A program made the position numbers and the translations under genes. Of a DNA stretch of 64,000 nt, positions 1-9,871 are shown piece after piece. The first letter of the stretch is position 1, and the number at the start of each line of letters is the position of its first letter. Location: contig NZ_BCWR01000002.1 in the NCBI RefSeq assembly GCF_001592305.1, positions 1-64,000 on the forward strand, read 5' to 3'. The notes beneath the pieces are model-generated. The model was not told the DNA's origin, did no database searches, and worked only from the letters and a program-made list of their open reading frames with translations. This stretch comes from Hydrogenophaga taeniospiralis CCUG 15921. Its GTDB lineage: Bacteria; Pseudomonadota; Gammaproteobacteria; Burkholderiales; Burkholderiaceae_C.

Positions 1-13
1 GGGGGGGGGGGGG
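1..13. other. Poly-G run at window edge
   Basis: The window opens with thirteen consecutive G residues directly before the end of the first gene. Such a run at the very first base looks like a contig-end artefact (for example no-signal base calls) rather than biology, although a genuine homopolymer cannot be excluded. Confidence 0.5.
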
Positions 14-18
14 CATTG

Positions 19-921
19 TCATGGGGCTGTGAGCGTCAACCCGTTCTGCTGGAAGATCTTCAGCAGCTCGCCGCTGTCGCGCAGGGATTTCATCGCGGCT
101 TCGAGGGCCTGGCCCAGCTCCTTGTTCGCCGACTTGATCGCCATGGCCACGGGCCAGCCGGTGTCGGCGATGCCGTTGTTGAAGTTGAGCTTGCTGATGC
201 GGAAGCTGGCTGCGGCGTCCGAGTTGCGGAACAGCACCGCTTCCGCCTGCGCCCGCGTCACAAAGGCCGCCACCGCCTTGCCGTCCACCGCCGCCTGCGC
301 GGCTTCGATGCCGGTGTTGTGGATCGAAACCTGCGTGCGCAGCAGCCCCCCGCCATAGCCCATGAGCACGCTGGCCGCGCCCGCGCCGCGCTCGGCCGCC
401 AGCGGCAGGCCCTTGAGGTCTTCGGGCGCCGCCGCGCTGGCCAGGCGCCGCGTGTCGTGCACCAGCACCAGCGACTGCCGCATGTACGGCGCCAGGATCA
501 TCACCTGGGGGTTCTTCTGCGCCAGGTATTTGTCGGCGGGCACCTGCAGCATCACGTCGGCCGGGCCGTAGCCCAGGTAGTGCCCTTTCCAGACCATGTT
601 GCGCAGGTCATCCCCCATGTTCTCGCCGGCATCGAAGGGCAGCAGCGAGAGCTTGAGGCCCAGTTGCCGGGCCAGGGCTTCGGCCAGCGCCACGTCCAGC
701 CCCTGCATGTCGGTCACGGCGCCATCGGAAAACGGCGCGTTGTCCTTGTACACCGCGACCTTGAGCGCGCCGCTGGCGCGGATGCGGGCCAGGTCGCTGA
801 GTTCGGTCTGGGCCTGCAACGGCGATGCCGTGGCCAGCAGGGGCAGCAGCGCAACGCCCAGCCATTGACGACGGTTGAGCGCCGAGGTGGCGCGGCTTGA
901 AACGATTCGCGGGGTGGGCAT
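19..921 (-). CDS. XoxJ/MxaJ-like periplasmic binding protein associated with a PQQ dehydrogenase
   Basis: This 300-residue protein has an N-terminal signal peptide (about residues 15-41, with an RRQW pair before the hydrophobic stretch and a cleavage site near LQAQ). The rest is a bacterial extracellular solute-binding fold of the polar amino-acid type: IRASGALKVAVYKDNAPFSD at the start, then GLDVALAEALARQLGL. The segment GENMGDDLRNMVWKGHYLG is typical of the quinoprotein-dehydrogenase-associated subfamily (XoxJ, MxaJ). XoxJ proteins are periplasmic and are thought to help activate the methanol or alcohol dehydrogenase rather than to import a solute. The gene lies 119 nt downstream of pedF on the same strand, and both are probably read from one sigma-54 promoter. 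No transporter permease is adjacent, which fits a chaperone-like role. The stop codon lies only 18 bases from the window edge. Confidence 0.82.
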   Translation of the reverse strand: MPTPRIVSSRATSALNRRQWLGVALLPLLATASPLQAQTELSDLARIRASGALKVAVYKDNAPFSDGAVTDMQGLDVALAEALARQLGLKLSLLPFDAGENMGDDLRNMVWKGHYLGYGPADVMLQVPADKYLAQKNPQVMILAPYMRQSLVLVHDTRRLASAAAPEDLKGLPLAAERGAGAASVLMGYGGGLLRTQVSIHNTGIEAAQAAVDGKAVAAFVTRAQAEAVLFRNSDAAASFRISKLNFNNGIADTGWPVAMAIKSANKELGQALEAAMKSLRDSGELLKIFQQNGLTLTAP

Positions 922-1040
922 GGTGTCTGTCTCCGTTGGGGGAAGGCCGGTCTGCGCCGGCTCTGCGTTGGACGATGGATCGGACGGCGCCGGGCCGCCC
1001 GGACGGGGCGAGCGGACCCGCCCCGTGGACGCTCGGGCGC

Positions 1041-1538
1041 TCAGGGTTCGCGGCGGGTTTCGATATAGGTGCGGATCGACCAGATGGCTTCCTGCGACAG
1101 CGTGCCTTCGAACGGGGGCATGTAGACCCGGCCGTCGCGCACGCGCCCGCGCCGCACGGTGGCGAGGAAGTAGTCGTCCATCTCCTTGAAGCAGGCCGCC
1201 TTCTTCTCGGCGTCGGCGAAGCCGGTGCAGTCGCTGTCGAGCTTGCGCAGGTCGGGCGAGATACCACCCGAGATGGCTTCGAGCCCATGGCAACGGGCGC
1301 AGTTCTGGTTGTAGGCCGAGGTGCCGATGCGCAAGGCTTCGCCGCGGGCCGGGTTCTGTTCGTTGTAGGGGTTGGCGTCGAGCCACTTGGCGCCGAGCTG
1401 CGGCAGCGTGCTGGTGTCCACGGCCTGGGGCGTCACATCGCCGTGCGCCATGACGGCGGCGGTCACGAGGGCGCTGGCGGCCAGGGCGACGACACGCAAT
1501 GCGCCGCGCGCGGGAGGGGTGAAGGAAAGGAATTTCAT
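1041..1538 (-). CDS. pedF: Cytochrome c-550 PedF, electron acceptor of PQQ alcohol dehydrogenase
   Basis: This 165-residue periplasmic class I cytochrome c has a signal peptide (residues 1-31, cleavage near VMAHG). The single haem motif is C80-A-R-C83-H84 and the likely axial Met is M140 in VYMPPFEG. Two further cysteines (C104 and C116) flank the insertion DCTGFADAEKKAAC and probably form a disulfide. The start HGDVTPQAVDTSTLPQLG and the ending IWSIRTYIETRREP are characteristic of the PedF/ExaB-like cytochromes c-550 that take electrons from PQQ-dependent ethanol dehydrogenases. It is the first gene of a two-gene unit with the XoxJ-like gene. A -24/-12 promoter lies about 43 nt upstream of its ATG. 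Confidence 0.88.
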   Translation of the reverse strand: MKFLSFTPPARGALRVVALAASALVTAAVMAHGDVTPQAVDTSTLPQLGAKWLDANPYNEQNPARGEALRIGTSAYNQNCARCHGLEAISGGISPDLRKLDSDCTGFADAEKKAACFKEMDDYFLATVRRGRVRDGRVYMPPFEGTLSQEAIWSIRTYIETRREP

Positions 1539-1580
1539 GGGGCTTGTCTCCGGTTGTCAGGGTGAATCAAGCTTGTGGGT

Positions 1581-1596
1581 AGCAAATAGCAGGCCA
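1581..1596 (-). promoter_or_regulatory. Sigma-54 (-24/-12) promoter of pedF
   Basis: Read on the minus strand the site is TGGC, seven bases, TTGCT, which matches the sigma-54 consensus with exact GG-to-GC spacing. The predicted start is near 1570, giving a leader of about 30 nt before the pedF ATG at 1538. It faces away from a similar promoter for the regulator at 1767-1782. Confidence 0.65.
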
Positions 1597-1690
1597 CCAA
1601 CGCCATCGCGCCCGCAGGCCCCGCCGTGACGCGCATTCGCCCTGCGAGGCCTGGCCTCGCAAAGTGTTCCAAATTGAATCAGTTGCGCCG

Positions 1691-1714
1691 TGAGAGACAG
1701 CTCACGTGACACTG
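1691..1714. promoter_or_regulatory. Candidate activator-binding site between pedF and the regulator
   Basis: The stretch contains GTGAG, six bases, CTCAC, immediately followed by CGTGACACTG. The ten-base string CGTGACACTG recurs at 22404-22413, upstream of the alcohol dehydrogenase promoter. It lies between two divergent -24/-12 promoters, at distances usual for enhancer-type sites of sigma-54 activators. No binding site for this activator family was used as a template, so this is a proposal only. Confidence 0.3.
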
Positions 1715-1766
1715 GCACCGGGACATTCCCCTCCGCTTTGCGGGTGAGTGCCCCGCTCCTGTGCGG

Positions 1767-1782
1767 TGGCGGGGTACTTGCT
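1767..1782 (+). promoter_or_regulatory. Sigma-54 (-24/-12) promoter of the activator gene
   Basis: The sequence TGGC, seven bases, TTGCT has correct sigma-54 spacing. The start would fall near 1794, about 75 nt before the ATG at 1869. This suggests that the activator, itself sigma-54 dependent, is autoregulated. The middle bases do not match the ideal ACG after TGGC, so it may be weaker than the other sites. Confidence 0.5.
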
Positions 1783-1868
1783 ATGTCCCTGCTGGAGACA
1801 ACAGGTACACGCTGTTTCACACCGGGATTACCAGTGTTGATTCGCGGGACATAACCGATGAGAATTGC

Positions 1869-4028
<2,160 letters not shown>

Positions 4029-4047
4029 CTTCCAGCGCTAACGAAAA

Positions 4048-5208
4048 TCAGCGCGCTTCCGGCGCGGAAGGTCTTGTGTCAGGGTGCGGTGGAACCGGCT
4101 TTGCCGGGCCACTCGCACCGCCCCTCGGGGGTGACGCCGCAGGCGGCGCGGGGGGATCACTCATCCCCATCCATACCGGCTCCAGTTCGCGCCAGGCGCG
4201 CTGCAGATTGAAGCCGTGGCGCTCGCTGTAGCCAGCCCAGATGCGGTAGGCCGGTAGCTCGCCCCAGGCCGTGTCCTGCGGCTGGTGGCCCTCGTCCATG
4301 GCTTGCAGCACGCGCACGCGCAGGGCCTTCAGATAGCTTTCTGTGGCTCCCAGCGCAGGCGGTGGCTCGCCAACTGTGGGAGCGAGGGACCATACCGTAC
4401 CCAGCACCTTCCGCGGGCGCAGCGCGGTCAGCCGCTCCAGTGCCGCAAGCCAGCCGTCCACACTGCCCTGGGCCAGTTCGGGCACGCGCTCGCCGACCAC
4501 CAGCCCGCCGGCCCACAACACGCGCTCGCGCGCGCTCCACAGCACCAGATCGCCTTCGGTGTGGCCCTGCTCGATGCGCATCACCCGCAGGCGGTGCCGC
4601 CCCACGCGCAAGACCTCGCCTTCGGCCAACGTCCGGCTGGGCAGCACGATCTGTGTGCCCGCCATCGTGTCGGCCCCGACCTTCGCGCTCAGGCTGGCCA
4701 GGCAGTCCGGGCAGCGCCGCTGCATGGCGTCGCGCGTGGCCGCGCTGGCCAGTATCTCGAGCTGGCCAACCTCCAGCAGGTCGGCAAAGGCCGAGTTGGC
4801 GAGCACGTTTTCCGCGTGCGCGTGGGTGTTGACGATCCAGCGCACCCGGGCCTGGAAGCGGCAGGCCAGCGAGTGCCGCAGGCGCAGGCCGTGGCGGTGG
4901 CTGGGGCCGGGGTCGATCACCAACGCCTCGCCGCCGTCGATCACCACGCTGGTGGTCAGCACATGGCCGCCATTGGCGGGCGACACCTCGCCGTTCTCCG
5001 CCGCAGGCCAGACCCAGATGCCCGGCGCCACCGGTTGCCAGGACACAGCATCGACCGCCTTGCAGGCCACCGGCGGGTCGGCCGCGAGCGCGGGCACGAC
5101 GAAGCCGCCGAAGCACAGCAGCGCAATCAACCAGCGGCGCAGCACGGCACGCATCGCAGAGCCGGCGTGCCGGGCGCAGCGGTGAGCGCGTAGGGGAAGC
5201 GCCTTCAT
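4048..5208 (-). CDS. Quinoprotein relay system zinc metallohydrolase 1 (SoxH-related)
   Basis: The 386-residue protein has a hydrophobic export signal at about residues 20-43 (WLIALLCFGGFVVPALAA) and a metallo-beta-lactamase fold. The usual HxHxDH metal motif appears as H129-A-H131-A-E133-N134, and a later GHTEGDLVLW supplies another His, so the metal site is altered. This matches the family found with PQQ dehydrogenases together with a SoxYZ-like carrier. The start at 5208 has GGAG upstream and forms an ATGA overlap with the preceding hydrolase gene, implying translational coupling. Anomaly: the reading frame runs past the conserved C-terminus (ELEPVWMG) into the intergenic repeat at 4084-4160. 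The last 30-odd residues (PPRGGASGPAKPVPP and onward) are therefore repeat-encoded and probably not part of the fold. Confidence 0.82.
   Translation of the reverse strand: MKALPLRAHRCARHAGSAMRAVLRRWLIALLCFGGFVVPALAADPPVACKAVDAVSWQPVAPGIWVWPAAENGEVSPANGGHVLTTSVVIDGGEALVIDPGPSHRHGLRLRHSLACRFQARVRWIVNTHAHAENVLANSAFADLLEVGQLEILASAATRDAMQRRCPDCLASLSAKVGADTMAGTQIVLPSRTLAEGEVLRVGRHRLRVMRIEQGHTEGDLVLWSARERVLWAGGLVVGERVPELAQGSVDGWLAALERLTALRPRKVLGTVWSLAPTVGEPPPALGATESYLKALRVRVLQAMDEGHQPQDTAWGELPAYRIWAGYSERHGFNLQRAWRELEPVWMGMSDPPAPPAASPPRGGASGPAKPVPPHPDTRPSAPEAR
4084..4160 (-). repeat. 3'-end GC-rich repeat, copy 1
   Basis: On the minus strand it reads CCCCCCGCGCCGCC, a CCCC/GGGG hairpin segment, then GTGGCCCGGCAAAGCCGG and TTCCACCGCAC. 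It lies at the end of the metallohydrolase 1 gene. Here the upstream frame stays open through the repeat, so part of it is translated. Confidence 0.8.
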
Positions 5209-6323
5209 CCTTGTCTCCGCACCACCGCACGCAAGCTCGCGAGCATGCCCGGCTCGGTCCCCAGGTGGCCGCTCAAGGGCTCGGTCAGTGTGACCTGTTG
5301 CGGCGCCAGTCGACGGCCCAGGGCGGCCCAGGCGCGGCTGTTCTGCGGCGGGCAGATGGCGTCGAAACGGCCGTGCACCCAGTCCACCGGCACACCCCGC
5401 TGTGCCAGCAGCAGCACCGCGCGGTCGAGCTCGCCGGGCCGCACAAAGCCGCGATGCCGCAGGTAGTGCGCCTGGACGCGGTATTTGTCCAGCGCGGCGC
5501 GCTCGCTGTGGTCCCAGCCCGGCCGGTGTCCCCGTGCCTGCGCGCACCGTTGCCGGCGTCGCAGTTGCGCCCAGTCGCGCCGGATCGCGGCGGCCAGTTC
5601 GGCGCGATCCGGCCCGGTGGCGTGGCGCAGGCTGCGCCGCATGCCCAAGCCCGCCGCCACCGACTCCAGCAAGCCCCAGCGGCGCAACACGCGCAGGCCT
5701 GCAACACCGGGTGTTCCACTTTGAAGCAGTTGTCTCAACCTGGCCAGCGTCGCGGGCAGTGACACACCCGGTGCTGCGGGCCAGGCGGCCTCGCGGCCGA
5801 GGGTTTGCCGCAGCCGGCGAGACGGTTGCAGCAGACCACCCACCTCGCGCCGGGTGAGCGCGAATGCGCCGCGCAACACCAGGCGCTGCACCCGCTGCGG
5901 GTGTGCCTGCGCATAGGCCAGCGCCACCACCGTGCCCCACGAACCCGCCAGCAGCGACCAGCGCTCGACGCCCAGATGCCGCCGCAGCGCCTCCAGATCG
6001 GCCACCAGCGCATGGGTGGTGCTGGCGGCGGTTTTCCCTCTGGGACGACTGGCCCCGCAGCCCCGCTGATCGGGTGCGATCGCCCACTGGCGCGCCAGGT
6101 CCAGCGGCGCGAGCATGCCCGGCTGGCAACCGCTGCCGGGGCCGCCGTGCACCAGCAGCCAGGGCTCGCCACGCGCGTTACCCACGGTGCGGTAAGCCAT
6201 GCGGTGACCGCGCCCGACGGACAGGTAGGCCGGCAACGGCCAGGCGCTACGCCGACCCGCGACGGACCCCGCCTCAGGGTTGTCCCTAGGAAGGTCTTTC
6301 GTGGCATCGATATTGCTGAACAT
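5205..6323 (-). CDS. Alpha/beta hydrolase, prolyl iminopeptidase-like (S33)
   Basis: The 372-residue protein has the S33 signature: oxyanion-hole motif HGGPGSG, then PDQRGCGASRP and the nucleophile elbow AGSWGT. A C-terminal acid and His follow in the RFDAICPP and SGHLGTEP regions. No clear signal peptide is present, so it is probably cytoplasmic. It is divergent from pqqA and translationally coupled (ATGA) to metallohydrolase 1. PqqA must be proteolytically trimmed before PqqB and PqqC act, so an aminopeptidase-like enzyme here could take part in releasing the Glu-Tyr product; that is inference from position. The ATG at 6323 is the last one before the conserved region that does not overlap pqqA, but it lacks a good ribosome site. 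A start at the later MAYRTVG is possible. Confidence 0.72.
   Translation of the reverse strand: MFSNIDATKDLPRDNPEAGSVAGRRSAWPLPAYLSVGRGHRMAYRTVGNARGEPWLLVHGGPGSGCQPGMLAPLDLARQWAIAPDQRGCGASRPRGKTAASTTHALVADLEALRRHLGVERWSLLAGSWGTVVALAYAQAHPQRVQRLVLRGAFALTRREVGGLLQPSRRLRQTLGREAAWPAAPGVSLPATLARLRQLLQSGTPGVAGLRVLRRWGLLESVAAGLGMRRSLRHATGPDRAELAAAIRRDWAQLRRRQRCAQARGHRPGWDHSERAALDKYRVQAHYLRHRGFVRPGELDRAVLLLAQRGVPVDWVHGRFDAICPPQNSRAWAALGRRLAPQQVTLTEPLSGHLGTEPGMLASLRAVVRRQG
6302..6317 (+). promoter_or_regulatory. Sigma-54 (-24/-12) promoter of pqqA
   Basis: The site is TGGC, seven bases (ATCGATA), TTGCT, with exact -24/-12 spacing. The start is predicted near 6329, about 73 nt before pqqA. The site lies inside the first codons of the divergent hydrolase gene, so the two transcription units overlap head to head. 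Confidence 0.65.
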
Positions 6324-6401
6324 GGTGGCGGCTTGAGGTACAGAGGTGCTGACAAGTTCGCAGACATGTTTCATGCCAACCCACTCTACTGGAGACACAC
6401 C

Positions 6402-6476
6402 ATGCAATGGACCACCCCCGCTTTCACCGACCTGCGTTTCGGCTTCGAAATCACGATGTACATCGCCAACCGCTGA
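6402..6476 (+). CDS. pqqA: PqqA, PQQ precursor peptide
   Basis: This 24-residue peptide supplies the atoms of PQQ: the glutamate and tyrosine in FEITMY (E16 and Y20, spaced ExxxY) are cross-linked by the radical enzyme PqqE. The N-terminal WTTPAFTDLR and the C-terminal ANR are typical of the family. A GGAG ribosome site lies eight bases upstream of the ATG. It is the first gene of pqqABCDE. The 76-nt spacer to pqqB lets this short abundant peptide be made at a different level from the enzymes. Confidence 0.95.
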   Translation: MQWTTPAFTDLRFGFEITMYIANR

Positions 6477-6552
6477 GCGCTGGCTGATGTGATCGGGGCG
6501 CACGGGTGAACCACACGTGCGCTTTTTTTGTTCCTTTCCACGGTGAACTGAC

Positions 6553-7470
6553 ATGCGCATACGGGTTCTCGGATCGTCCGCCGGTGGGGGCTTCCCGCAG
6601 TGGAACTGCAACTGCCCCAACTGTGACGGCTTTCGCCGCGGCACGCTCAAGGCGCGTGCGCGCACGCAGTCGTCCATCGCGGTCAGCGCCAACGGCAGCG
6701 ACTGGCTGCTGGTCAACGCCTCGCCCGACATCCTGACCCAGATCCGCGACACCCCCGAGCTGCAACCGGCCCGCGCCATCCGCGACAGCGGCATCGCCGC
6801 CGTGCTGCTGATCGACGCGCAGATCGACCACGTCACCGGCCTCTTGATGCTGCGCGAGCGCCAGACGCCGCTGCCCCTGCTGGCCACGCCCGAGGTGCTC
6901 TCTGACCTGTCCGACGGTTTTCCCATCACGCGCATCCTCTCGCACTTCTGCGGCGTGGACCGCCACGAGCTGCCCATCGACGGCCGCACGCTGCCCGTGC
7001 CCGGCCTGCCCGACGTGCAGTTACAGTGCGTGTCGCTCTCGTCCAAGCCGCCGCCGTATTCACCGTTTCGCGGCAACCCGCGCCCGGGCGACAACATCGG
7101 CCTGGTGATCACCAACCCGCTGAACGGCCAGCGTGTGTTCTACGCGCCTGGCCTGGGCGAGATCACGCCCGCGCTGCTGGAACTGATGGCCGGTTGTTCG
7201 GTGGTGATGGTCGACGGCACCTTCTGGACCAACGACGAAATGCAGCGCATGGGCCTGCACAGCAAGAGCGCCATCGACCTGGGCCACCTGCCGCAAAGCG
7301 GGCCGGGCGGCATGGTCGAACAGCTCGACCGCCTGCCCGCCCACGTGCGCAAGATCCTCATCCACATCAACAACACCAACCCCATGCTGGTGGAAGACTC
7401 CGACGAACGCGCCGAACTCACGGCGCACGGCATCGAAGTCGCCCACGACGGCATGGACATTGAGATATGA
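6553..7470 (+). CDS. pqqB: PqqB, PQQ biosynthesis hydroxylase
   Basis: The 305-residue protein has the metallo-beta-lactamase-like PqqB fold. It begins MRIRVLGSSAGGGFPQWNCNCPNC, with the paired cysteines seen throughout the family, and continues with SSIAVSANGSDWLLVNASPDI. The C-terminal KILIHINNTNPML and LGHLPQSGPGG motifs are also conserved. Known work assigns PqqB an iron-dependent hydroxylation of the Glu-Tyr-derived intermediate before PqqC acts. The length is normal. It follows pqqA and is separated from pqqC by a copy of the GC-rich repeat. Confidence 0.95.
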   Translation: MRIRVLGSSAGGGFPQWNCNCPNCDGFRRGTLKARARTQSSIAVSANGSDWLLVNASPDILTQIRDTPELQPARAIRDSGIAAVLLIDAQIDHVTGLLMLRERQTPLPLLATPEVLSDLSDGFPITRILSHFCGVDRHELPIDGRTLPVPGLPDVQLQCVSLSSKPPPYSPFRGNPRPGDNIGLVITNPLNGQRVFYAPGLGEITPALLELMAGCSVVMVDGTFWTNDEMQRMGLHSKSAIDLGHLPQSGPGGMVEQLDRLPAHVRKILIHINNTNPMLVEDSDERAELTAHGIEVAHDGMDIEI

Positions 7471-7553
7471 CCCCCTGCGCCGCTTCGCGTCTTCCCCCCT
7501 GCAGGGGGACCACACCAGTGGCCCGGCAAAGCCGGCTCCACGGTGTGTGTTGG
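7471..7553 (+). repeat. 3'-end GC-rich repeat, copy 2
   Basis: It begins at the base after the pqqB stop codon: CCCCCTGCGCCGCTTCGCG, then CCCCCCTGCAGGGGG, then GGCCCGGCAAAGCCGG and a TGTTGG tail. It can fold into two GC hairpins without a U-tract and fills most of the pqqB-pqqC gap. Confidence 0.85.
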
Positions 7554-7611
7554 ACAAGGCATCGCGCCTCGAACCCCACCTTGAACTACACGTTGACATA
7601 GGAACCTGATC

Positions 7612-8343
7612 GTGGAAATCGCCCAAGCCATCCGCACCGACAGCCACCTGCCCGCCTGGAGCCCCGAAGCCTTCGAAGCGCAGTTGCGCGACAAGGGCCG
7701 CGCGTACCACATCCACCACCCGTTCAACGTGCGCATGAACGCCGGCGGCTGCACGCCCGACGAGATCCGCTGCTGGGTGGCCAACCGCTTCTATTACCAG
7801 ATCTGCATTCCGCGCAAGGACGCCGCCATCCTCGCCAACATGCCCGACCGCGCGCACCGCCGGCTGTGGCTGGAGCGCATCCTGGACCACGACGGCCATG
7901 GCGACTACGAGGGCTCGGCCGCGGGCGGCATCGAGGCCTGGACGCGGCTGGGCGAAGCGGTCGGCATCTCGCGCGAAGACCTGTGGTCGCTGCAGGGCGT
8001 GGTGCCCGCGGTGCGTTTCGCCTGCGATGCCTACGTGAACTTCGCGGCCAAGGCACCGTGGCAGGAAGCCGTGTGCTCCTCGCTCACCGAGATGTTCGCG
8101 CCGCAGATCCACAAGGACCGGCTCGCCACCTGGCCCACGCACTACCCGTGGATCGAGTCCGATGGACTGGCCTATTTCCGCAACCGCATTCCGCTGGCCA
8201 CGCGCGACGTCAAACACGGCCTGCAGGTCACGCTGGCGCACTTCCAGACCCGGCAGGCCCAGCACCACGCGCTGGACATCCTGCAGTTCAAGCTGGACAT
8301 TTTGTGGACGATGCTGGACGCGATAGAGAAAGCCTGTCAGTGA
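7612..8343 (+). CDS. pqqC: PqqC, pyrroloquinoline-quinone synthase
   Basis: The 243-residue protein catalyses the last step of PQQ synthesis, ring closure and an eight-electron oxidation using oxygen without metal or cofactor. It has the haem-oxygenase-like all-helical fold. Family motifs visible are [32 protein letters not shown] at the start (only part cited as evidence), [11 protein letters not shown], the ILDHDGH histidines, and KHGLQVT near the end. It starts at a GTG with AGGA about nine bases upstream. In contrast to methylotrophs with a fused pqqCD, pqqC and pqqD are separate here. Confidence 0.95.
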   Translation: MEIAQAIRTDSHLPAWSPEAFEAQLRDKGRAYHIHHPFNVRMNAGGCTPDEIRCWVANRFYYQICIPRKDAAILANMPDRAHRRLWLERILDHDGHGDYEGSAAGGIEAWTRLGEAVGISREDLWSLQGVVPAVRFACDAYVNFAAKAPWQEAVCSSLTEMFAPQIHKDRLATWPTHYPWIESDGLAYFRNRIPLATRDVKHGLQVTLAHFQTRQAQHHALDILQFKLDILWTMLDAIEKACQ

Positions 8344-8431
8344 ACGACGCCCCCCTGCGCCGCTTCGCGTCTTCCCCCCAGGGGGACCACGCCTTTGGCC
8401 CGGCAAAGCCGGATCTTCGGCGTGTGCTGGG
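8344..8431 (+). repeat. 3'-end GC-rich repeat, copy 3
   Basis: It starts right after the pqqC stop with a short ACGACG, then CCCCCCTGCGCCGCTTCGCG, CCCCCCAGGGGG and GGCCCGGCAAAGCCGG, ending GTGCTGG. It is very similar to copies 2 and 4. It lies just ahead of pqqD, whose start is therefore hard to place. Confidence 0.85.
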
Positions 8432-8481
8432 CTTGGGCCCTCTTCGCGCCGCCTTCATCGGTCGTTCGACCACACATTGAC

Positions 8482-8745
8482 TTGAGCACGCTTCTGAATC
8501 ACCCCAAGCTCTCGCGGCGCTTCCGCCTGCAGTACGAGGAAGCGCAAAGCCGCTGGGTGCTGCTGTACCCCGAGGGCATGGTGCAGCTCAATCCATCGGC
8601 CGCTGAAATCCTGCAGCGTTGCGACGGCGTGCGCACGTTCGACGGCATCGTCGCCGAGCTGGAAGCCGCGTTCAACGCGCAAGGCATTGCGCCCGAAGTG
8701 CTGGCACTTCTTGAGGAAGGACAACGCCGTGGCTGGATCGACTGA
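8482..8745 (+). CDS. pqqD: PqqD, PqqA peptide chaperone
   Basis: PqqD binds the PqqA peptide and presents it to PqqE. The product (about 87 residues) contains the typical HPKLSRRFRLQYEEAQSRWVLLYPEGMVQLNPSAAEIL (first part of the recognition element), followed by CDGVRTFDGIVAELE and a C-terminal GQRRGWID. No ATG lies at the expected position; the closest in-frame start is a TTG at 8482, and a rare ATT lies at 8476. An ATG at 8395 would add 29 residues encoded by the GC-rich repeat and is unlikely. The gene overlaps pqqE by 17 nt. Confidence 0.8.
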   Translation: MSTLLNHPKLSRRFRLQYEEAQSRWVLLYPEGMVQLNPSAAEILQRCDGVRTFDGIVAELEAAFNAQGIAPEVLALLEEGQRRGWID

Positions 8746-9871
8746 CCCCCCCTCCGTCGGCCAGCCCCTGTGGCTGCTGGCCGAGCTCACCTACAAGTGC
8801 CCGCTGCACTGCGTGTTTTGCTACAACCCCACGCAGCACGCGCACATCCACGACGAGATGAGCACCGCGCAGTGGGTGGACGTGATGACGCAGGCGCGCA
8901 AGCTTGGCGCGGCACAGCTGGGCTTTTCGGGTGGCGAGCCGCTGCTGCGCGACGACCTGGAAGAACTGGTGCAGGAAGCCCACCACCTGGGCTACTACAC
9001 CAACCTCATCACCTCCGGTGTGGGCCTCACGCCCGCGCGCGCGCAGAAGCTCAAAGACGCCGGGCTCGACCACGTGCAGCTCTCGTTCCAGGACTCCACC
9101 CGGGAGCTGAACGACTTTCTCAGCCACACCAAGACCTTCGAACTCAAGCAGCGCGTGGCCAAGCTCATCAAGCAACACGACTGGCCCATGGTGATGAACT
9201 GCGTGCTGCACCGGCACAACCTGCCGCACGTGCGCAAGATCATCGAGATGGCCGTGGCGCTCGAAGCCGAGTACCTGGAACTTGCCAACACGCAGTACTA
9301 CGGCTGGGCCTGGATCAACCGCGACCACCTCATGCCCACGCGCGAAGAGCTGCAGGTCGCCGAGGCCGAGGTCAATGCCTTCCGCGCCGAGCAGGACGCC
9401 CAGTCCTCGGGCCAGAAATGCCGCGTTCTCTTCGTGGTGCCCGACTATTTTGAAGAGCGGCCCAAGGCCTGCATGAACGGCTGGGGTGCGGTGTTCCTCT
9501 CGATCGCGCCCGACGGTCTGGCCATGCCCTGCCACAACGCGCGCGACCTGCCTGGCCTGCAACTGCCCAACGTGAAAGACACGCCCATCGCCGACATCTG
9601 GCAGCGCAGCACCGCCTTCAACGCCTACCGGGGCGACAGCTGGATGAAGCCCACCTGCCGCAGCTGCGACGAGCGCCACAAGGACTTCGGCGGTTGCCGC
9701 TGCCAGGCCTTTCTGATCACCGGCGACGCCACCGAGACCGACCCGGTGTGCAGCAAGTCGGCCCACCACCACAAGGTGGTGCAGGTGGTGAAGAACGCAC
9801 CGACGCGGCGCAACATCCCCATCGTGTTCCGCAGCGACGCCGAATCGCGCGCGCTGCACCCCGCGCCGTGA
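8729..9871 (+). CDS. pqqE: PqqE, radical SAM Glu-Tyr cross-linking enzyme
   Basis: The 380-residue radical SAM enzyme joins Glu and Tyr of PqqA through a carbon-carbon bond. The SAM cluster motif is C24-PLH-C28-VF-C31, followed by the SAM-binding GFSGGEPLLR. The C-terminal SPASM domain carries the auxiliary-cluster cysteines (ACMNGWG, MPCHNARDLPG, CRSCDERHKDFGGCRC, PVC). The GTG start at 8729 has AGGAAGG eight bases upstream, inside pqqD. The length is normal. The stop overlaps the next gene's GTG (GTGA), linking the pqq operon to an ExbB-like membrane gene. Confidence 0.96.
   Translation: MAGSTDPPSVGQPLWLLAELTYKCPLHCVFCYNPTQHAHIHDEMSTAQWVDVMTQARKLGAAQLGFSGGEPLLRDDLEELVQEAHHLGYYTNLITSGVGLTPARAQKLKDAGLDHVQLSFQDSTRELNDFLSHTKTFELKQRVAKLIKQHDWPMVMNCVLHRHNLPHVRKIIEMAVALEAEYLELANTQYYGWAWINRDHLMPTREELQVAEAEVNAFRAEQDAQSSGQKCRVLFVVPDYFEERPKACMNGWGAVFLSIAPDGLAMPCHNARDLPGLQLPNVKDTPIADIWQRSTAFNAYRGDSWMKPTCRSCDERHKDFGGCRCQAFLITGDATETDPVCSKSAHHHKVVQVVKNAPTRRNIPIVFRSDAESRALHPAP

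Noticed and set aside
5205..7115. Extended start of the S33 hydrolase reaching 7115
   Set aside because: The extension would be antisense to pqqA and pqqB and carries no hydrolase motifs; the start near 6323 is used instead.
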